From: Nitrospiraceae bacterium
Lineage (GTDB): Bacteria; Nitrospirota; Nitrospiria; Nitrospirales; Nitrospiraceae
Reading direction: 5' to 3'
Assembly: GCA_014534095.1 (NCBI GenBank)
Contig: JACVSD010000022.1
Span: 1 to 20,101, forward strand
DNA length: 20,101 bases
Below, one piece after another: positions 6,831 through 15,423 of the stretch. Under the pieces are notes generated by a model that saw only the letters and a program-made list of their open reading frames with translations, did not search any database and was not told the origin of the DNA. The translations under genes and the position numbers were made by a program. Numbering within the stretch: the first letter of the stretch is position 1; every line of letters begins with the position of its first letter.

Positions 6831-7688
6831 ATGGGACACGCAACTTCGAAGTCGGACGTCGAACACCTCTCGATGACCGACGAAACATTCACGCAGCTTC
6901 GCGAACTCATCTATGAACAAACCGGCATCACCTTTCAACCCAATCAGAAGTACCTCCTTGAAAGCCGCCTGCTGAGCCGGTTAAAGCGGCACAAGCTCGG
7001 ATCCTACCAGGACTACTATGACTATCTGCGCCGCGATCCCTATCGCGACAAAGAACTCACGTCGCTCTATGCCCTCATTACCACCAACGAGACGTACTTC
7101 TACCGGGATATCCCTCAGTTGGATACGTTCATGGGCACCATCGTGCCGGCTTCGATGGAAGCGAACAAAGCCTCCCGGCAATTGCGCATCTGGAGCGCCG
7201 CTTGTTCGACGGGCGACGAAGTGTACACGCTCGCTATCCTCCTGCAGGAGCATCCCCCGCTGTCCGGATGGACCATCGACCTGCTGGGGACCGATCTCAG
7301 CGATGTCGTCCTGGAGAAAGCCATGGCCGGAGTCTATGGGGCCCACACGCTTCGTCATGTGCCCCCTGCGCTCAAAGCGAAGTATTTTGCCGAGCACAAG
7401 GGCCTTTTTGCACTAAGCTCCGACATCAAGCAACGAGTGAAACTCATGAACCTGAACCTCTACGACCGTCCGCGCCTGAAGCTCATCCGCGGGATGGACG
7501 TCATCTTTTGCCGCAACTGTCTGATCTACTTTGACGACAAAGCGAAACACCGGATTCTGACTGACCTGCACGCGGCATTAAAGCCGAGCGGGTACTTAGT
7601 GATCGGGTTTTCCGAGTCCCTTACCCATATGGCCACGCTGTTCCGCCCCATTCATGCCGGGCGGTCGGTCGTGTATCAAAAAGTCTAG
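6831..7688 (+). CDS. cheR: Chemotaxis protein methyltransferase CheR
   Basis: This 285-residue protein has the two CheR parts: an N-terminal helical domain (about residues 15-80, [18 protein letters not shown]) that recognises receptor helices, and a C-terminal SAM-dependent methyltransferase domain. Visible motifs are [10 protein letters not shown], the SAM loop [32 protein letters not shown] and [12 protein letters not shown]. The SAM loop has small changes from the common GCSTGEEPY form, but the acidic residue is kept. CheR methylates glutamates on chemoreceptors for adaptation, opposed by CheB. The start at 6831 is chosen from the preceding GAAGGGA and the family length; the frame is open upstream to 6687, but that part overlaps the HTH gene. 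cheY follows after 14 bases. Confidence 0.95.
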   Translation: MGHATSKSDVEHLSMTDETFTQLRELIYEQTGITFQPNQKYLLESRLLSRLKRHKLGSYQDYYDYLRRDPYRDKELTSLYALITTNETYFYRDIPQLDTFMGTIVPASMEANKASRQLRIWSAACSTGDEVYTLAILLQEHPPLSGWTIDLLGTDLSDVVLEKAMAGVYGAHTLRHVPPALKAKYFAEHKGLFALSSDIKQRVKLMNLNLYDRPRLKLIRGMDVIFCRNCLIYFDDKAKHRILTDLHAALKPSGYLVIGFSESLTHMATLFRPIHAGRSVVYQKV

Positions 7689-7702
7689 AGGAGGTAGCGA
7701 CC

Positions 7703-8083
7703 ATGCCGGCAGACCCAAACATGAAAATTCTGGTGGTAGACGACATGTCCACCATGCGGAGGATCGTGAAGAACATCTTGAAACAGCTCGGCTTCGGCAA
7801 CATGGAAGAAGCCGAAAACGGCCAGGAGGCATTGGCCAAATTGCGGGCCGATTCCTATGGCTTTGTGGTCTCCGACTGGAACATGCCGGTGATGGCCGGC
7901 ATCGAAATGCTCCGGGCGATTCGCTCGGACGACAAACTGAAACATATTCCGGTTCTCATGGTGACCGCCGAAGCACAGAAGGAAAATCTCGTCGAAGCAA
8001 TCCAGGCGGGGGTCAACAACTATATCGTCAAGCCGTTCACTGCAGAGGTCATGCAGGAAAAGATCGGCAAGATCTTCAAATAG
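7703..8083 (+). CDS. cheY: Chemotaxis response regulator CheY
   Basis: This is a single receiver domain of 126 residues. The acidic pair is Asp13-Asp14 ([12 protein letters not shown]), the phosphorylation site is Asp58 ([10 protein letters not shown]), and the switch residues Thr88 (VTAEA), Tyr107 and Lys110 (NNYIVKPF) are all present, as in enteric CheY. Phosphorylated by CheA, it binds the flagellar switch protein FliM and changes rotation. An almost perfect ribosome binding site, GAGGAGGT, precedes the ATG, which suggests high expression. It follows cheR and is followed by cheZ after 6 bases, so kinase output and its phosphatase are made together. Confidence 0.97.
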   Translation: MPADPNMKILVVDDMSTMRRIVKNILKQLGFGNMEEAENGQEALAKLRADSYGFVVSDWNMPVMAGIEMLRAIRSDDKLKHIPVLMVTAEAQKENLVEAIQAGVNNYIVKPFTAEVMQEKIGKIFK

Positions 8084-8089
8084 GAAGGA

Positions 8090-8752
8090 ATGGCCGGTAT
8101 GGCGACTCGCACCACCGCATCGAACGGGCTGCCGAAAGCGCAATCGATCCTGGATCCCGGCGGCGCTCCCATCGATACCCAAATCTACGATCAACTGGGC
8201 GAACTGGCTCGGTTTATCGATACCACGTTGAAGACGATAACGCAGTTTCGAGATCCGATGAGCGCCACCACCGAACAACTGACCGAGTCGGCAAACCATC
8301 TGAGGGATCTCAAGCGATTGACCGAAGACGGCACGCACAAGGTGATGCAGGTCGTCGAAACGCTCCAAGACAACCACCGGCGCCTCGTGACCCATCTCGA
8401 CGACGTGAGCCGCGCGGTGTCGGCCGTGCCCGGGTTGACGGATGCGGTGGCCACCGTCTCTGCGATGCAGCAGGCCCTGGCGGAAGACGAGAAACCGCTG
8501 GTCGATATTCTGACCGCGCTCTCGTTCCAAGATTTGGCCGCCCAGCGCCTGAACAAGCTGGTCACCATCGTCGAGGAAGTCGAGCACAGACTCCTCGAAC
8601 TGGTGGTGGTCTTCGGGCCCTATACCAAAGGAGCCGGGACCGCGGAGGCAAGCAAGACGAGCGCCATGCTGCAGCAGTTGGAGGCTTCCAAGACGACGGC
8701 GATGAACCAGGATCTTGCGGACGAGATCTTAAAGCAATTCGGATTCAACTAG
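8090..8752 (+). CDS. cheZ: CheY-P phosphatase CheZ
   Basis: This helical protein of 220 residues has the CheZ hallmarks: the active-site segment SFQDLAAQ, with Asp148 and Gln152 spaced like Asp143 and Gln147 of E. coli CheZ, then a long amphipathic helix (RLNKLVTIVEEVEHRLLEL), a flexible linker, and the C-terminal CheY-binding peptide DLADEILKQFGFN. CheZ removes the phosphate from CheY-P and resets the motor signal. The N-terminal long helix pair (about residues 40-150) forms the dimer. A second in-frame ATG at 8099 has better spacing from the AGGAAGGA site at 8082-8089 and may be the true start, giving 217 residues. The coding region begins 6 bases after cheY. Confidence 0.94.
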   Translation: MAGMATRTTASNGLPKAQSILDPGGAPIDTQIYDQLGELARFIDTTLKTITQFRDPMSATTEQLTESANHLRDLKRLTEDGTHKVMQVVETLQDNHRRLVTHLDDVSRAVSAVPGLTDAVATVSAMQQALAEDEKPLVDILTALSFQDLAAQRLNKLVTIVEEVEHRLLELVVVFGPYTKGAGTAEASKTSAMLQQLEASKTTAMNQDLADEILKQFGFN

Positions 8753-8813
8753 CTGAGTGATGTGTCAAGCGTGATGGGATGACGAGTCACCGCAATACGG
8801 AACACAGGTCGGA

Positions 8814-8845
8814 CGGTGATCACTGATCCCCTTCACCGATCACCG
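8814..8845 (+). other. Inverted repeat upstream of cheA
   Basis: CGGTGATC at 8814-8821 pairs with GATCACCG at 8838-8845 around a 16-base loop, and the left arm overlaps the perfect palindrome GTGATCAC (8816-8823). It lies in the 112-base gap between cheZ and cheA, 19 bases before the cheA start codon. It could be a regulator site or an RNA hairpin affecting cheA; no T-run follows. No clear promoter was recognised in the same gap. Confidence 0.4.
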
Positions 8846-8864
8846 GGTGTCATCGGAGGATGCT

Positions 8865-10730
8865 ATGAGCGATGAGATGCAGGAAATTCTCAATGACTTT
8901 TTGACGGAATCCAACGAGATGATTGATGTGCTCGACCAGCGTTTTGTCGTGCTCGAATCCGACCCGAATAATACTGATCTCTTGAACGAAATTTTCCGGG
9001 CCATGCACAGCATGAAGGGCTCGGCGGGATTCTTGGGCTTCAATCATCTCGTCGATGTCACCCATCGTGCCGAAAGCATCCTCAATAAGATGCGACAGGG
9101 TGAAATGGCCGTCGTCCCGGACGTCATCAACGTGATCCTGGAAACCGTCGACGTGGTGAAGGCCATTATGGCCGATATCCGCCAGACCGGGACGGACACC
9201 CATGTGCCGATCGAAGCCATGGCAAAGAAACTTGATGACGTGCTGGCCGGCACCATCAGCGCCGCTGTCCCTCCGCCGCCCCCCGCGGCGACGACGAAGG
9301 CCGGACAGCCGGCCGCAGCCGCCCCTGCAACGATCGGCGAGATCCTTGTCAAGGAAGGGCTCGCCACCAAGGAACAGGTTTTCGATGCCTTGACCGAACA
9401 ACACAAGCAGCCCGAACCGAAGCAGCCCCTGGGAGAGCTTCTGGTTCAAGCCAAAGCCATTACGGAACGAGCACTGGACCATGCGCTGAACAAGCAGGAA
9501 CGCCAACCGAAGCCCGGCGAAGAAGACCAAACCATTCGGGTCGAAACCCGCCGACTGGACTCGGTGATGAACCTGGTAGGGGAACTCGTGCTGGGTCGGA
9601 ATCGACTGATCAAGATTGGCGGCATTCTCGAACAACACCATGAGACCGATCCCCAGGTTCGGGCCCTCAGCGAGACGCTCACTCAATTAAATCTCGTGAC
9701 AACTGATTTACAGCTCGCCGTCATGAAGACCCGCATGCTTCCCATTCGGAAAGTCCTCGCGAAGTTGCCCCGGATGGTGCGTGATCTGTCTCAGAAGTTG
9801 GGCAAGCAAGTACGGCTGGAGACACACGGCGAGGAGACCGAGTTGGACAAATCCGTGGCCGACGAGATCGGTGATCCGCTGGTCCATCTGGTGCGCAACG
9901 CGATCGATCACGGCATCGAGATGCCCACGGAGCGGCATGAGCGCAATAAGCCGACGGAAGGAATCCTGCGGATCGCCGCCAGTCAGGAAGGCAATAGCAT
10001 CGTCATCCGGATTCAAGATGACGGACGCGGAATCCCGCTCGACAAAGTCAAAGCCAAGGCCTTAGCCAAGGGATTGATCAGCGAAGCCGAGCTGGCAGCC
10101 ATGGAACCCCGTGAAATCGTCAACCTGATTTTCCTCCCCGGATTCAGCACGGCCGAGAAAGTCACGGACGTGTCTGGGCGGGGCGTCGGTATGGACGTCG
10201 TGCGCACCAATATCCGGAAGATGAACGGAACGGTTGAGATTGAATCGGAACAAGGGAAGGGCAGTCTGATCACCATCAAGTTGCCGCTCACCATCGCCAT
10301 CATCCAGGCCTTGATGGTGGAGGTCGAGCGGGCCACCTTTGCCATCCCCTTGAGTTCGGTGATCGAAGCCGTGCGGATCACGAAGTCGGACATCAAAACC
10401 ATCAATGGCCGGGAAGTCTTGCACTTGCGTGACCGCGTGTTGCCCCTGCTTCGGCTCGCCCAGGAATTTGACTTGCCGGTGGATGCGGACCGGGAACGCT
10501 TCAATGTCGTGGTGGCCGCGCTCGGAGACCGGCGCATCGGCGTCGTGGTCGATGAGTTGCGCTCTCAAGAGGAAGTCGTCATCAAATCGATTTGGGATTA
10601 CCTCGAAAGCATCAAGGGCATCTCTGGGGCGACCATTACGGGTGATGGAAAGGTGGTGCTCATCTTAGACATTTCCGAATTGGTCGAAAATGCCCATGCC
10701 TGGCATGGCAATGTCGCGACAGCCGCCTGA
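8865..10730 (+). CDS. cheA: Chemotaxis histidine kinase CheA with MshEN-like repeat region
   Basis: This 621-residue cytosolic kinase has an N-terminal Hpt (P1) domain with the phosphorylated His48 in AMHSMKGSAGF. In place of a recognisable P2 domain there is a Pro/Ala linker and two 24-residue repeats: TIGEILVKEGLATKEQ starts the first (156-179) and PLGELLVQAKAITERA the second (188-211), similar to MshEN units. Then come the dimerisation helices (VETRRLDSVMNLVGELVLGR), the HATPase domain with N-box DPLVHLVRNAIDHG (Asn345), DDGRGIPLDK and GRGVGMDVVR, and a CheW-like P5 domain (about 480-615). CheA phosphorylates CheY, CheB and CheV under receptor control. GGAGGA at 8855-8860 sets the ATG at 8865; a GTG six codons upstream lacks a site. 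Confidence 0.96.
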   Translation: MSDEMQEILNDFLTESNEMIDVLDQRFVVLESDPNNTDLLNEIFRAMHSMKGSAGFLGFNHLVDVTHRAESILNKMRQGEMAVVPDVINVILETVDVVKAIMADIRQTGTDTHVPIEAMAKKLDDVLAGTISAAVPPPPPAATTKAGQPAAAAPATIGEILVKEGLATKEQVFDALTEQHKQPEPKQPLGELLVQAKAITERALDHALNKQERQPKPGEEDQTIRVETRRLDSVMNLVGELVLGRNRLIKIGGILEQHHETDPQVRALSETLTQLNLVTTDLQLAVMKTRMLPIRKVLAKLPRMVRDLSQKLGKQVRLETHGEETELDKSVADEIGDPLVHLVRNAIDHGIEMPTERHERNKPTEGILRIAASQEGNSIVIRIQDDGRGIPLDKVKAKALAKGLISEAELAAMEPREIVNLIFLPGFSTAEKVTDVSGRGVGMDVVRTNIRKMNGTVEIESEQGKGSLITIKLPLTIAIIQALMVEVERATFAIPLSSVIEAVRITKSDIKTINGREVLHLRDRVLPLLRLAQEFDLPVDADRERFNVVVAALGDRRIGVVVDELRSQEEVVIKSIWDYLESIKGISGATITGDGKVVLILDISELVENAHAWHGNVATAA

Positions 10731-10796
10731 CGATCAGACCTGCGTACCGCTCAGGAAGCGGCTTGACGCCGGAGGCACAGAGGAATCGGAGGAAAT

Positions 10797-11750
10797 ATGT
10801 CCACGCTGATCAATGAGATCGACGCACGAACCCGGCTCGCCGGCGCCAACCAGATGGAGTTGCTTCTCTTTCACTTAGGGAGCCCCGAACTCTTCGGCAT
10901 CAATGTCTTCAAGGTCCGTGAAGTCATGAAGTTTCCGCAGCTCACGCGCGTCCCTGAGGCCGATAACCGGGTCGTCGGCATGGCGAACATCCGGGGCACC
11001 ATGGTGCCGGTGATCGCGTTAAAGCGCAGCCTAGGCCTTGGTGAGCATGAGGTCGATCTGTCCCATCTTGATGCCAAGGAAAACGGCATCCTGATCATTA
11101 CGGAGTACAACGGCAGCCTTCAGGCGTTTCATGTCGCTGCAGTGGATCGCATCATTCGCACCTCCTGGTCGCAAATCAAGACCCCGCCGGCCCTCGTGAG
11201 AGAAAACAACAAAGGCGCGGTTACGGCGGTCACGATGCTCGAGAACGGCCGGATGGTCCTGATCCTGGATGTCGAAAAACTGCTCAGCGATATTTGCCCC
11301 CGGCCGGACGACGAGGTCTATGCCGGGCTCCAATCCAAGGCGGAATTGACGGCGAAATGTGTCCTCTTTGCCGATGACTCGACGGTCGCCAGAACGCAGA
11401 TTCGGAAAGCGCTGGACCGACTGGGCGTGCCCTATGTACAGACCACTACGGGGAAGGAGGCTTGGGACTATCTGCAGCAGTTAGCCGATAACGCTGCCAA
11501 GCAGGGCCTCCCTCAGGTCGAGCAGATCAATCTGATCCTAAGCGACATCGAAATGCCCGACATGGATGGCTTCACGTTGACCAAACAGATTCGGTCGGAT
11601 CCGAGATTGGCTCACATCCCGGTCATCCTGCACTCATCGCTGACCGGTACCTGCAATCAGGATAAAGGCAAGCAGGTCGGCGCGACGGATTATGTGACGA
11701 AGTTTGACCCCAAGACGTTCGCCGACAAGTTAACGCGCTACATCAATTGA
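10797..11750 (+). CDS. cheV: Chemotaxis coupling protein CheV (CheW-receiver fusion)
   Basis: The 317-residue protein fuses an N-terminal CheW domain (about residues 15-170; ELFGINVFKVREVMKFP, VVGMANIRGTMVPVIAL) to a C-terminal receiver (about 185-315). The receiver has Asp193-Asp194 (VLFADDSTVAR), phosphorylation site Asp250 (LSDIEMPDMDG) and KFDP in place of KPF, the usual form in CheV. CheV links chemoreceptors to CheA, and its phosphorylation by CheA damps signalling, giving an adaptation path alongside CheR and CheB. GGAGGA sits just before the ATG. Between cheA and this gene are 66 bases with only a weak 5-bp hairpin. The presence of both cheV and cheW in one cluster suggests different receptors use different couplers. 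Confidence 0.93.
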   Translation: MSTLINEIDARTRLAGANQMELLLFHLGSPELFGINVFKVREVMKFPQLTRVPEADNRVVGMANIRGTMVPVIALKRSLGLGEHEVDLSHLDAKENGILIITEYNGSLQAFHVAAVDRIIRTSWSQIKTPPALVRENNKGAVTAVTMLENGRMVLILDVEKLLSDICPRPDDEVYAGLQSKAELTAKCVLFADDSTVARTQIRKALDRLGVPYVQTTTGKEAWDYLQQLADNAAKQGLPQVEQINLILSDIEMPDMDGFTLTKQIRSDPRLAHIPVILHSSLTGTCNQDKGKQVGATDYVTKFDPKTFADKLTRYIN

Positions 11751-11802
11751 GCGCCGTATTGGCCCGGGCCCTCTATACGCAGGCCACGAAGGAACAGCTG
11801 TC

Positions 11803-12873
11803 ATGCTGAAGCAGCTTCAGGTGCTGGTCGTCGACGATTCGACGTTCATGCGGAAAAGCCTCTCCTCCATGCTGGCGTCGGATGCGCGTCTCGCGATCGT
11901 CGGCATGGCGCGAAACGGGGAAGAAGCCCTGCAGCTGGTGCATCAATTAAAGCCCGACGTGGTCACGATGGACGTGGAGATGCCGGGCATGAACGGTCTC
12001 GAGGCCCTGAAGCGCATCATGGCAGAGCACCCCCTGCCCGTCGTCATGGTCAGTTCGATGACGACGGAAGGCGCGCGCGATACCCTCAAGGCGCTGGAGT
12101 TGGGCGCCGTGGATTTCATCCCCAAGCAGCTCGACGGCGTCGCGATGAAGATCCATGACCTGCAAGAGCAGTTGATTGCGAAGATTGTGGCGGCCGGTCA
12201 GGCAGGGGACAAGGTGAGGCAACGCCTCTCTCCGGCAGTTCGCCCGGCTGCGCTCAGGCCTCGTGCTGCCGCACTGACGGCCCAGTCGGTCAGCCTGACA
12301 CGGGGCAGTCGAGCCGTGGCTATTGGCTCTTCTACCGGAGGCCCCCAGGCGCTCTTGGAAGTGCTCCCCGGATTTCCGTCCGATTTTCCGGCCGGCATCG
12401 TCATCGTGCAGCATATGCCCAAGAATTTCACCAAACCCTTTGCCGATCGCATGAACGCCGTCTGCGCGCTGGAAGTCAAGGAAGCGGCCGATGGCGATGA
12501 AGTGAAGCCAGGGCGCATTCTGATCGCGCCGGGGGGCCTGCAATGCCGCGTCAAGCGGAGGTCCATCACCAGCACTGTGATCGGACTCAGCCCGAACGCC
12601 GAACATCATCTCCATGCGCCCTCGGTCGATGCGCTCATGCAGTCGATGGCGGCTGTCTATGAAGAGCGCAGCATCGCGGTCATCTTGACCGGCATGGGGC
12701 ATGACGGGCTGGACGGCATGAAAGCCATCAAAGCCGCCAGAGGACGGACCATCGCACAGGACGAAAAGACCTGCATTGTGTATGGGATGCCGAAAGCAGT
12801 CGTGGAAGCCGGGTATGCGGATAAGGTCATACCGCTATCGGGCGTAGTCGGGGAGATTCTCAACATGGTCTAG
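11803..12873 (+). CDS. cheB: Protein-glutamate methylesterase CheB
   Basis: This 356-residue protein has a receiver (residues 1-125; Asp11-Asp12, phosphorylation site Asp57 in TMDVEMPGMNG), a linker rich in Ala and Arg, and a C-terminal methylesterase domain. The catalytic triad is visible: Ser177 in IGSSTGGPQA, His204 in VQHMPKNFT and Asp301 in LTGMGHDG. CheB removes methyl groups from receptor glutamates (and can deamidate glutamines) and is activated by CheA phosphorylation, opposing CheR. An AAGGA site lies upstream of the ATG. The length is normal. No cheD gene is present beside it, so any deamidation would fall to CheB. Confidence 0.96.
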   Translation: MLKQLQVLVVDDSTFMRKSLSSMLASDARLAIVGMARNGEEALQLVHQLKPDVVTMDVEMPGMNGLEALKRIMAEHPLPVVMVSSMTTEGARDTLKALELGAVDFIPKQLDGVAMKIHDLQEQLIAKIVAAGQAGDKVRQRLSPAVRPAALRPRAAALTAQSVSLTRGSRAVAIGSSTGGPQALLEVLPGFPSDFPAGIVIVQHMPKNFTKPFADRMNAVCALEVKEAADGDEVKPGRILIAPGGLQCRVKRRSITSTVIGLSPNAEHHLHAPSVDALMQSMAAVYEERSIAVILTGMGHDGLDGMKAIKAARGRTIAQDEKTCIVYGMPKAVVEAGYADKVIPLSGVVGEILNMV

Positions 12874-12918
12874 GGAGACGGGCGCCAGTTACTTTCACTC
12901 ACACAGGAGAGGGGCATT

Positions 12919-14604
12919 ATGAGCATGCTGTTTAAGAATATGAATATCGGGTCCAAATTTGTGTTGTCGATTGGCGGGGTCGCCTTTGCGATTATCGCGG
13001 TCGGCCTCGTGCTCATTTACCAACAGGAGCAGGAGAAATTGGAGTTGCTCCTGGAGCAGCGCGGAAAACTTCTCGAGACTCAAATCCAAATCACACGGGC
13101 ATACATTACGCAAAACTATGTGAGCAAACTAAAAAAGAGCAAAGCCGGGTCCGACGTGGTGGTCGCCAAGGATCATGCGAGCAGTATGGATGCCATTCCA
13201 TTTCCGGCCACCGCGATACGGGAGATGGGCGAGGAAGCCAATAAGGGCGGATTGTATACATCACGCATGATCAGCCAAACTCCGCTTAATCCGGCCAACG
13301 CGCCCAAGGACGCCTTTGAGATGGATGCACTCAGAGCGATCATGAGCGGCGCCGAAAGCTACTCACGCATCGAAGAAATGAACGGGGTCCTTACCTATCG
13401 ACGCGCCTCGGTAGACAAGGCGACGTCGGCCGCCTGTATCGGATGCCATACCGACAAACAAGTGGGAGACACGCTGGGCGTGCTTGCCGTGGGCCTCAAC
13501 ATGAGCAAGGGAAAAGCGGCATCCGACCGGTCTATCCTCTCCACCGGGGCCCTGATGGGCGGTATGGTGTTGTCCCTGGTCCTCGTCACCTATTTGTTGC
13601 TGCGCAGCATCGTCTTGAAGCCGCTCGCCCATGTGGCCAGCATCACGCGAGACATTGCACAAGGAGAAGGGGATCTCACGAAGCGCGTTCCCGTCAACGG
13701 CAGCGATGAGATCTCGCAGTTAGGCAACTACTTCAATCTCTTTATCGAGAAACTACAGAAAATGATCGGCAAGGTGGCCCATGTGACGGACAAAGTCGCC
13801 TCAGCCTCTGTGGAATTGTCCGCGACGGCGGAAGAGATTTCCAAGGGAACGGATACCTTGACGTCCCGAGCCTCTCAGACCGCCGCTGCCGTGGAAGAAA
13901 TGAATGCCACGGTCAGTCAGGTCGCTCAGAATTCAGGAAAGGCCGCGACATTGGCGCAGGAGACGGTCAAGACGGCGAAGGATGGAGGCTCCGTGGTGTC
14001 CGACACCATCAATGGCATGCAACATCTGTCGGATGCCGTCTCGAACAGTGCGACCATCATTGCTGAACTCGGCAAATCTTCGGATCAGATCGGTGAAATC
14101 GTTCGGGTCATCGAAGATATTGCGGACCAGACCAACCTGCTCGCCTTAAACGCGGCCATCGAGGCGGCGCGCGCGGGCGAACAGGGACGGGGATTCGCCG
14201 TCGTCGCCGACGAAGTCCGCAAATTGGCGGAGCGCACGACGAAAGCCACGAAGGAAATCGGGGACATGATTCGCCAGATCCAACAGGACACACGCGGCGC
14301 GGTGGACTCCATGCAGCAGGGCACGCAAAAGGTCTCCGGCGGCGTCGAATTGGTCAATAAGACTGGTGAGGCGCTCACCCGCATCGTACAGATGGTGTCG
14401 GAAAGCGCGGACATGATACGCCAGATTGCGGTGGCCTCGGAGGAGCAGTCGGTGGCCACGCAGCAGATTGCGAACGATATCGAAAACGTGGCCAAAGTCA
14501 CGAAGGAATCCGCTTCCGGGGCGAACGAATCGGCCAAAGCCAGCCACGATTTGAGCCAGTTGGCGGTCGAACTGCAGGGCATCGTGGGATCGTTCAAGGT
14601 GTAA
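12919..14604 (+). CDS. Methyl-accepting chemotaxis protein with periplasmic c-type heme domain
   Basis: This 561-residue receptor has a transmembrane helix at about 13-33, a periplasmic domain to about 206, a second transmembrane helix at 207-228, a HAMP domain (about 229-282) and a cytosolic signalling domain with the conserved tip [20 protein letters not shown] near residues 398-417. The periplasmic part has the features of the Tll0287-like (DUF3365) family: [24 protein letters not shown], and a CIGCH heme c motif at residues 173-177 followed by [12 protein letters not shown] covalently attached heme should sense redox state or a gas such as oxygen or NO. AGGAGAGG precedes the ATG. There is no C-terminal CheR-tethering pentapeptide. 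It sits between cheB and cheW, so it is probably a main receptor for this CheA. Confidence 0.93.
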   Translation: MSMLFKNMNIGSKFVLSIGGVAFAIIAVGLVLIYQQEQEKLELLLEQRGKLLETQIQITRAYITQNYVSKLKKSKAGSDVVVAKDHASSMDAIPFPATAIREMGEEANKGGLYTSRMISQTPLNPANAPKDAFEMDALRAIMSGAESYSRIEEMNGVLTYRRASVDKATSAACIGCHTDKQVGDTLGVLAVGLNMSKGKAASDRSILSTGALMGGMVLSLVLVTYLLLRSIVLKPLAHVASITRDIAQGEGDLTKRVPVNGSDEISQLGNYFNLFIEKLQKMIGKVAHVTDKVASASVELSATAEEISKGTDTLTSRASQTAAAVEEMNATVSQVAQNSGKAATLAQETVKTAKDGGSVVSDTINGMQHLSDAVSNSATIIAELGKSSDQIGEIVRVIEDIADQTNLLALNAAIEAARAGEQGRGFAVVADEVRKLAERTTKATKEIGDMIRQIQQDTRGAVDSMQQGTQKVSGGVELVNKTGEALTRIVQMVSESADMIRQIAVASEEQSVATQQIANDIENVAKVTKESASGANESAKASHDLSQLAVELQGIVGSFKV

Positions 14605-14629
14605 GGCCCACTCAGGAGAGGAGACGTCG

Positions 14630-15187
14630 ATGATTGTGGAAGAAAAATCCGCGCCCCGGGTGAACCAGGGCGCGGAATCGGGAAGCGGCATCATCACGCG
14701 AGAGGCCGTGGCGGGCGACGACCTGTGCCAGTTCGTCACGTGCCTGATTGCCGATGAAGAGTTCGCACTGGACGTGTTAAGCGTCCAGGAGATCAACCGT
14801 ATGGTGGAAGTGACCCGGGTGCCGAAAGCCCCTCGGTTCGTGGAAGGTGTCATCAATCTTCGCGGGCGGATCATTCCGGTGTTGGATCTCCGACGGCGGT
14901 TCGGGCTGCCGCCCACGAATCAAACGGCTGACTCACGCATCATGGTCGTACTGGTCCGTCAGCGGATGGTGGGACTCATCGTGGATGAAGTGGTGGAAGT
15001 ACTGCGTATCCCGAAGTCCTCGATTGAGCCGCCGCCGTCCGTGGGGAACTCGGCTGGATCCGAGTTTACACAGGGGGTCGGCCGGATCGATGACCGTCTG
15101 TTGATCGTCTTGGATCTAAACCGCCTGTTGCTGCCCAACGAACATGCGGCGATGGATGCAGTCACCGGCTCGGGGGTGTCTCATTAG
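14630..15187 (+). CDS. cheW: Chemotaxis coupling protein CheW
   Basis: This 185-residue protein has one CheW domain (about residues 32-170): FVTCLIADEEFALDVLSVQE, then RVPKAPRFVEGVINLRGRII, PVLDLRRRFGLP, and VVLVRQRMVGLIVDEVVEVL. The first 30 residues are a polar extension. CheW bridges MCP tips and the P5 domain of CheA in the receptor array. AGGAGAGGAG lies just upstream of the ATG. It follows the MCP by 25 bases in one transcription unit. Its last 26 bases overlap the end of a small gene on the opposite strand. Confidence 0.95.
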   Translation: MIVEEKSAPRVNQGAESGSGIITREAVAGDDLCQFVTCLIADEEFALDVLSVQEINRMVEVTRVPKAPRFVEGVINLRGRIIPVLDLRRRFGLPPTNQTADSRIMVVLVRQRMVGLIVDEVVEVLRIPKSSIEPPPSVGNSAGSEFTQGVGRIDDRLLIVLDLNRLLLPNEHAAMDAVTGSGVSH

Positions 15188-15401
15188 CCGATGAGCCGGA
15201 CGGTTTCCGCTGGTTCTGGATCATGCGCTCCAGCAAGCGGAGAGACTCGTTCAGCAGGTCTGAGGCGCAGCTCATGGTGGTCTGGAATTGCTGCATCGCT
15301 TCAGCCTGCTTGCCTTCCCGCTGGAGCGCCTGGAAGCGACGATGTTGCTCGTCGAGAATGGCTTGCTTCGCATCAAGTAAGAGACAATCCAGCGAGTTCA
15401 C
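15162..15401 (-). CDS. Small helical protein, 79 residues, unknown function
   Basis: A GTG start at 15401 on the minus strand is preceded by a perfect GGAGGT (complement of 15407-15412) at 5-base spacing, which is strong evidence for translation. The product begins NSLDCLLLDAKQAILDEQHR (after Met), is Gln/Glu/Arg/Leu-rich and predicted helical over residues 3-65, with a heptad-like segment DLLNESLRLLERMIQNQR, and a disordered tail. I do not recognise a family. It converges with cheW, overlapping its last 26 bases, and diverges from motA. Size and helical charge pattern resemble small flagellar chaperones or regulators, but that is only a resemblance. Overlapping plus-strand frames here look like shadows. 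Confidence 0.6.
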   Translation of the reverse strand: MNSLDCLLLDAKQAILDEQHRRFQALQREGKQAEAMQQFQTTMSCASDLLNESLRLLERMIQNQRKPSGSSANETPPSR

Positions 15402-15423
15402 ACCTCACCTCCAACTCGTGTGT

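Noticed and set aside
7685..8587. 300-codon minus-strand frame opposite cheY and cheZ
   Set aside because: Rich in His, Arg, Gly and Phe with no motif; a shadow of the coding strand codon bias.
7654..8760. 368-codon plus-strand frame across the end of cheR, cheY and cheZ
   Set aside because: It is Arg/Gly-rich with no domain and overlaps three clear genes in another frame; typical of GC-rich shadow frames.
8850..9686. 278-codon minus-strand frame opposite cheA
   Set aside because: No recognisable domain or ribosome binding site, and cheA is certain in the same place.
11765..11785. GGCCCGGGCC palindrome between cheV and cheB as an operator
   Set aside because: A 10-bp GC-only palindrome is expected by chance in GC-rich DNA, and nothing else nearby supports it.
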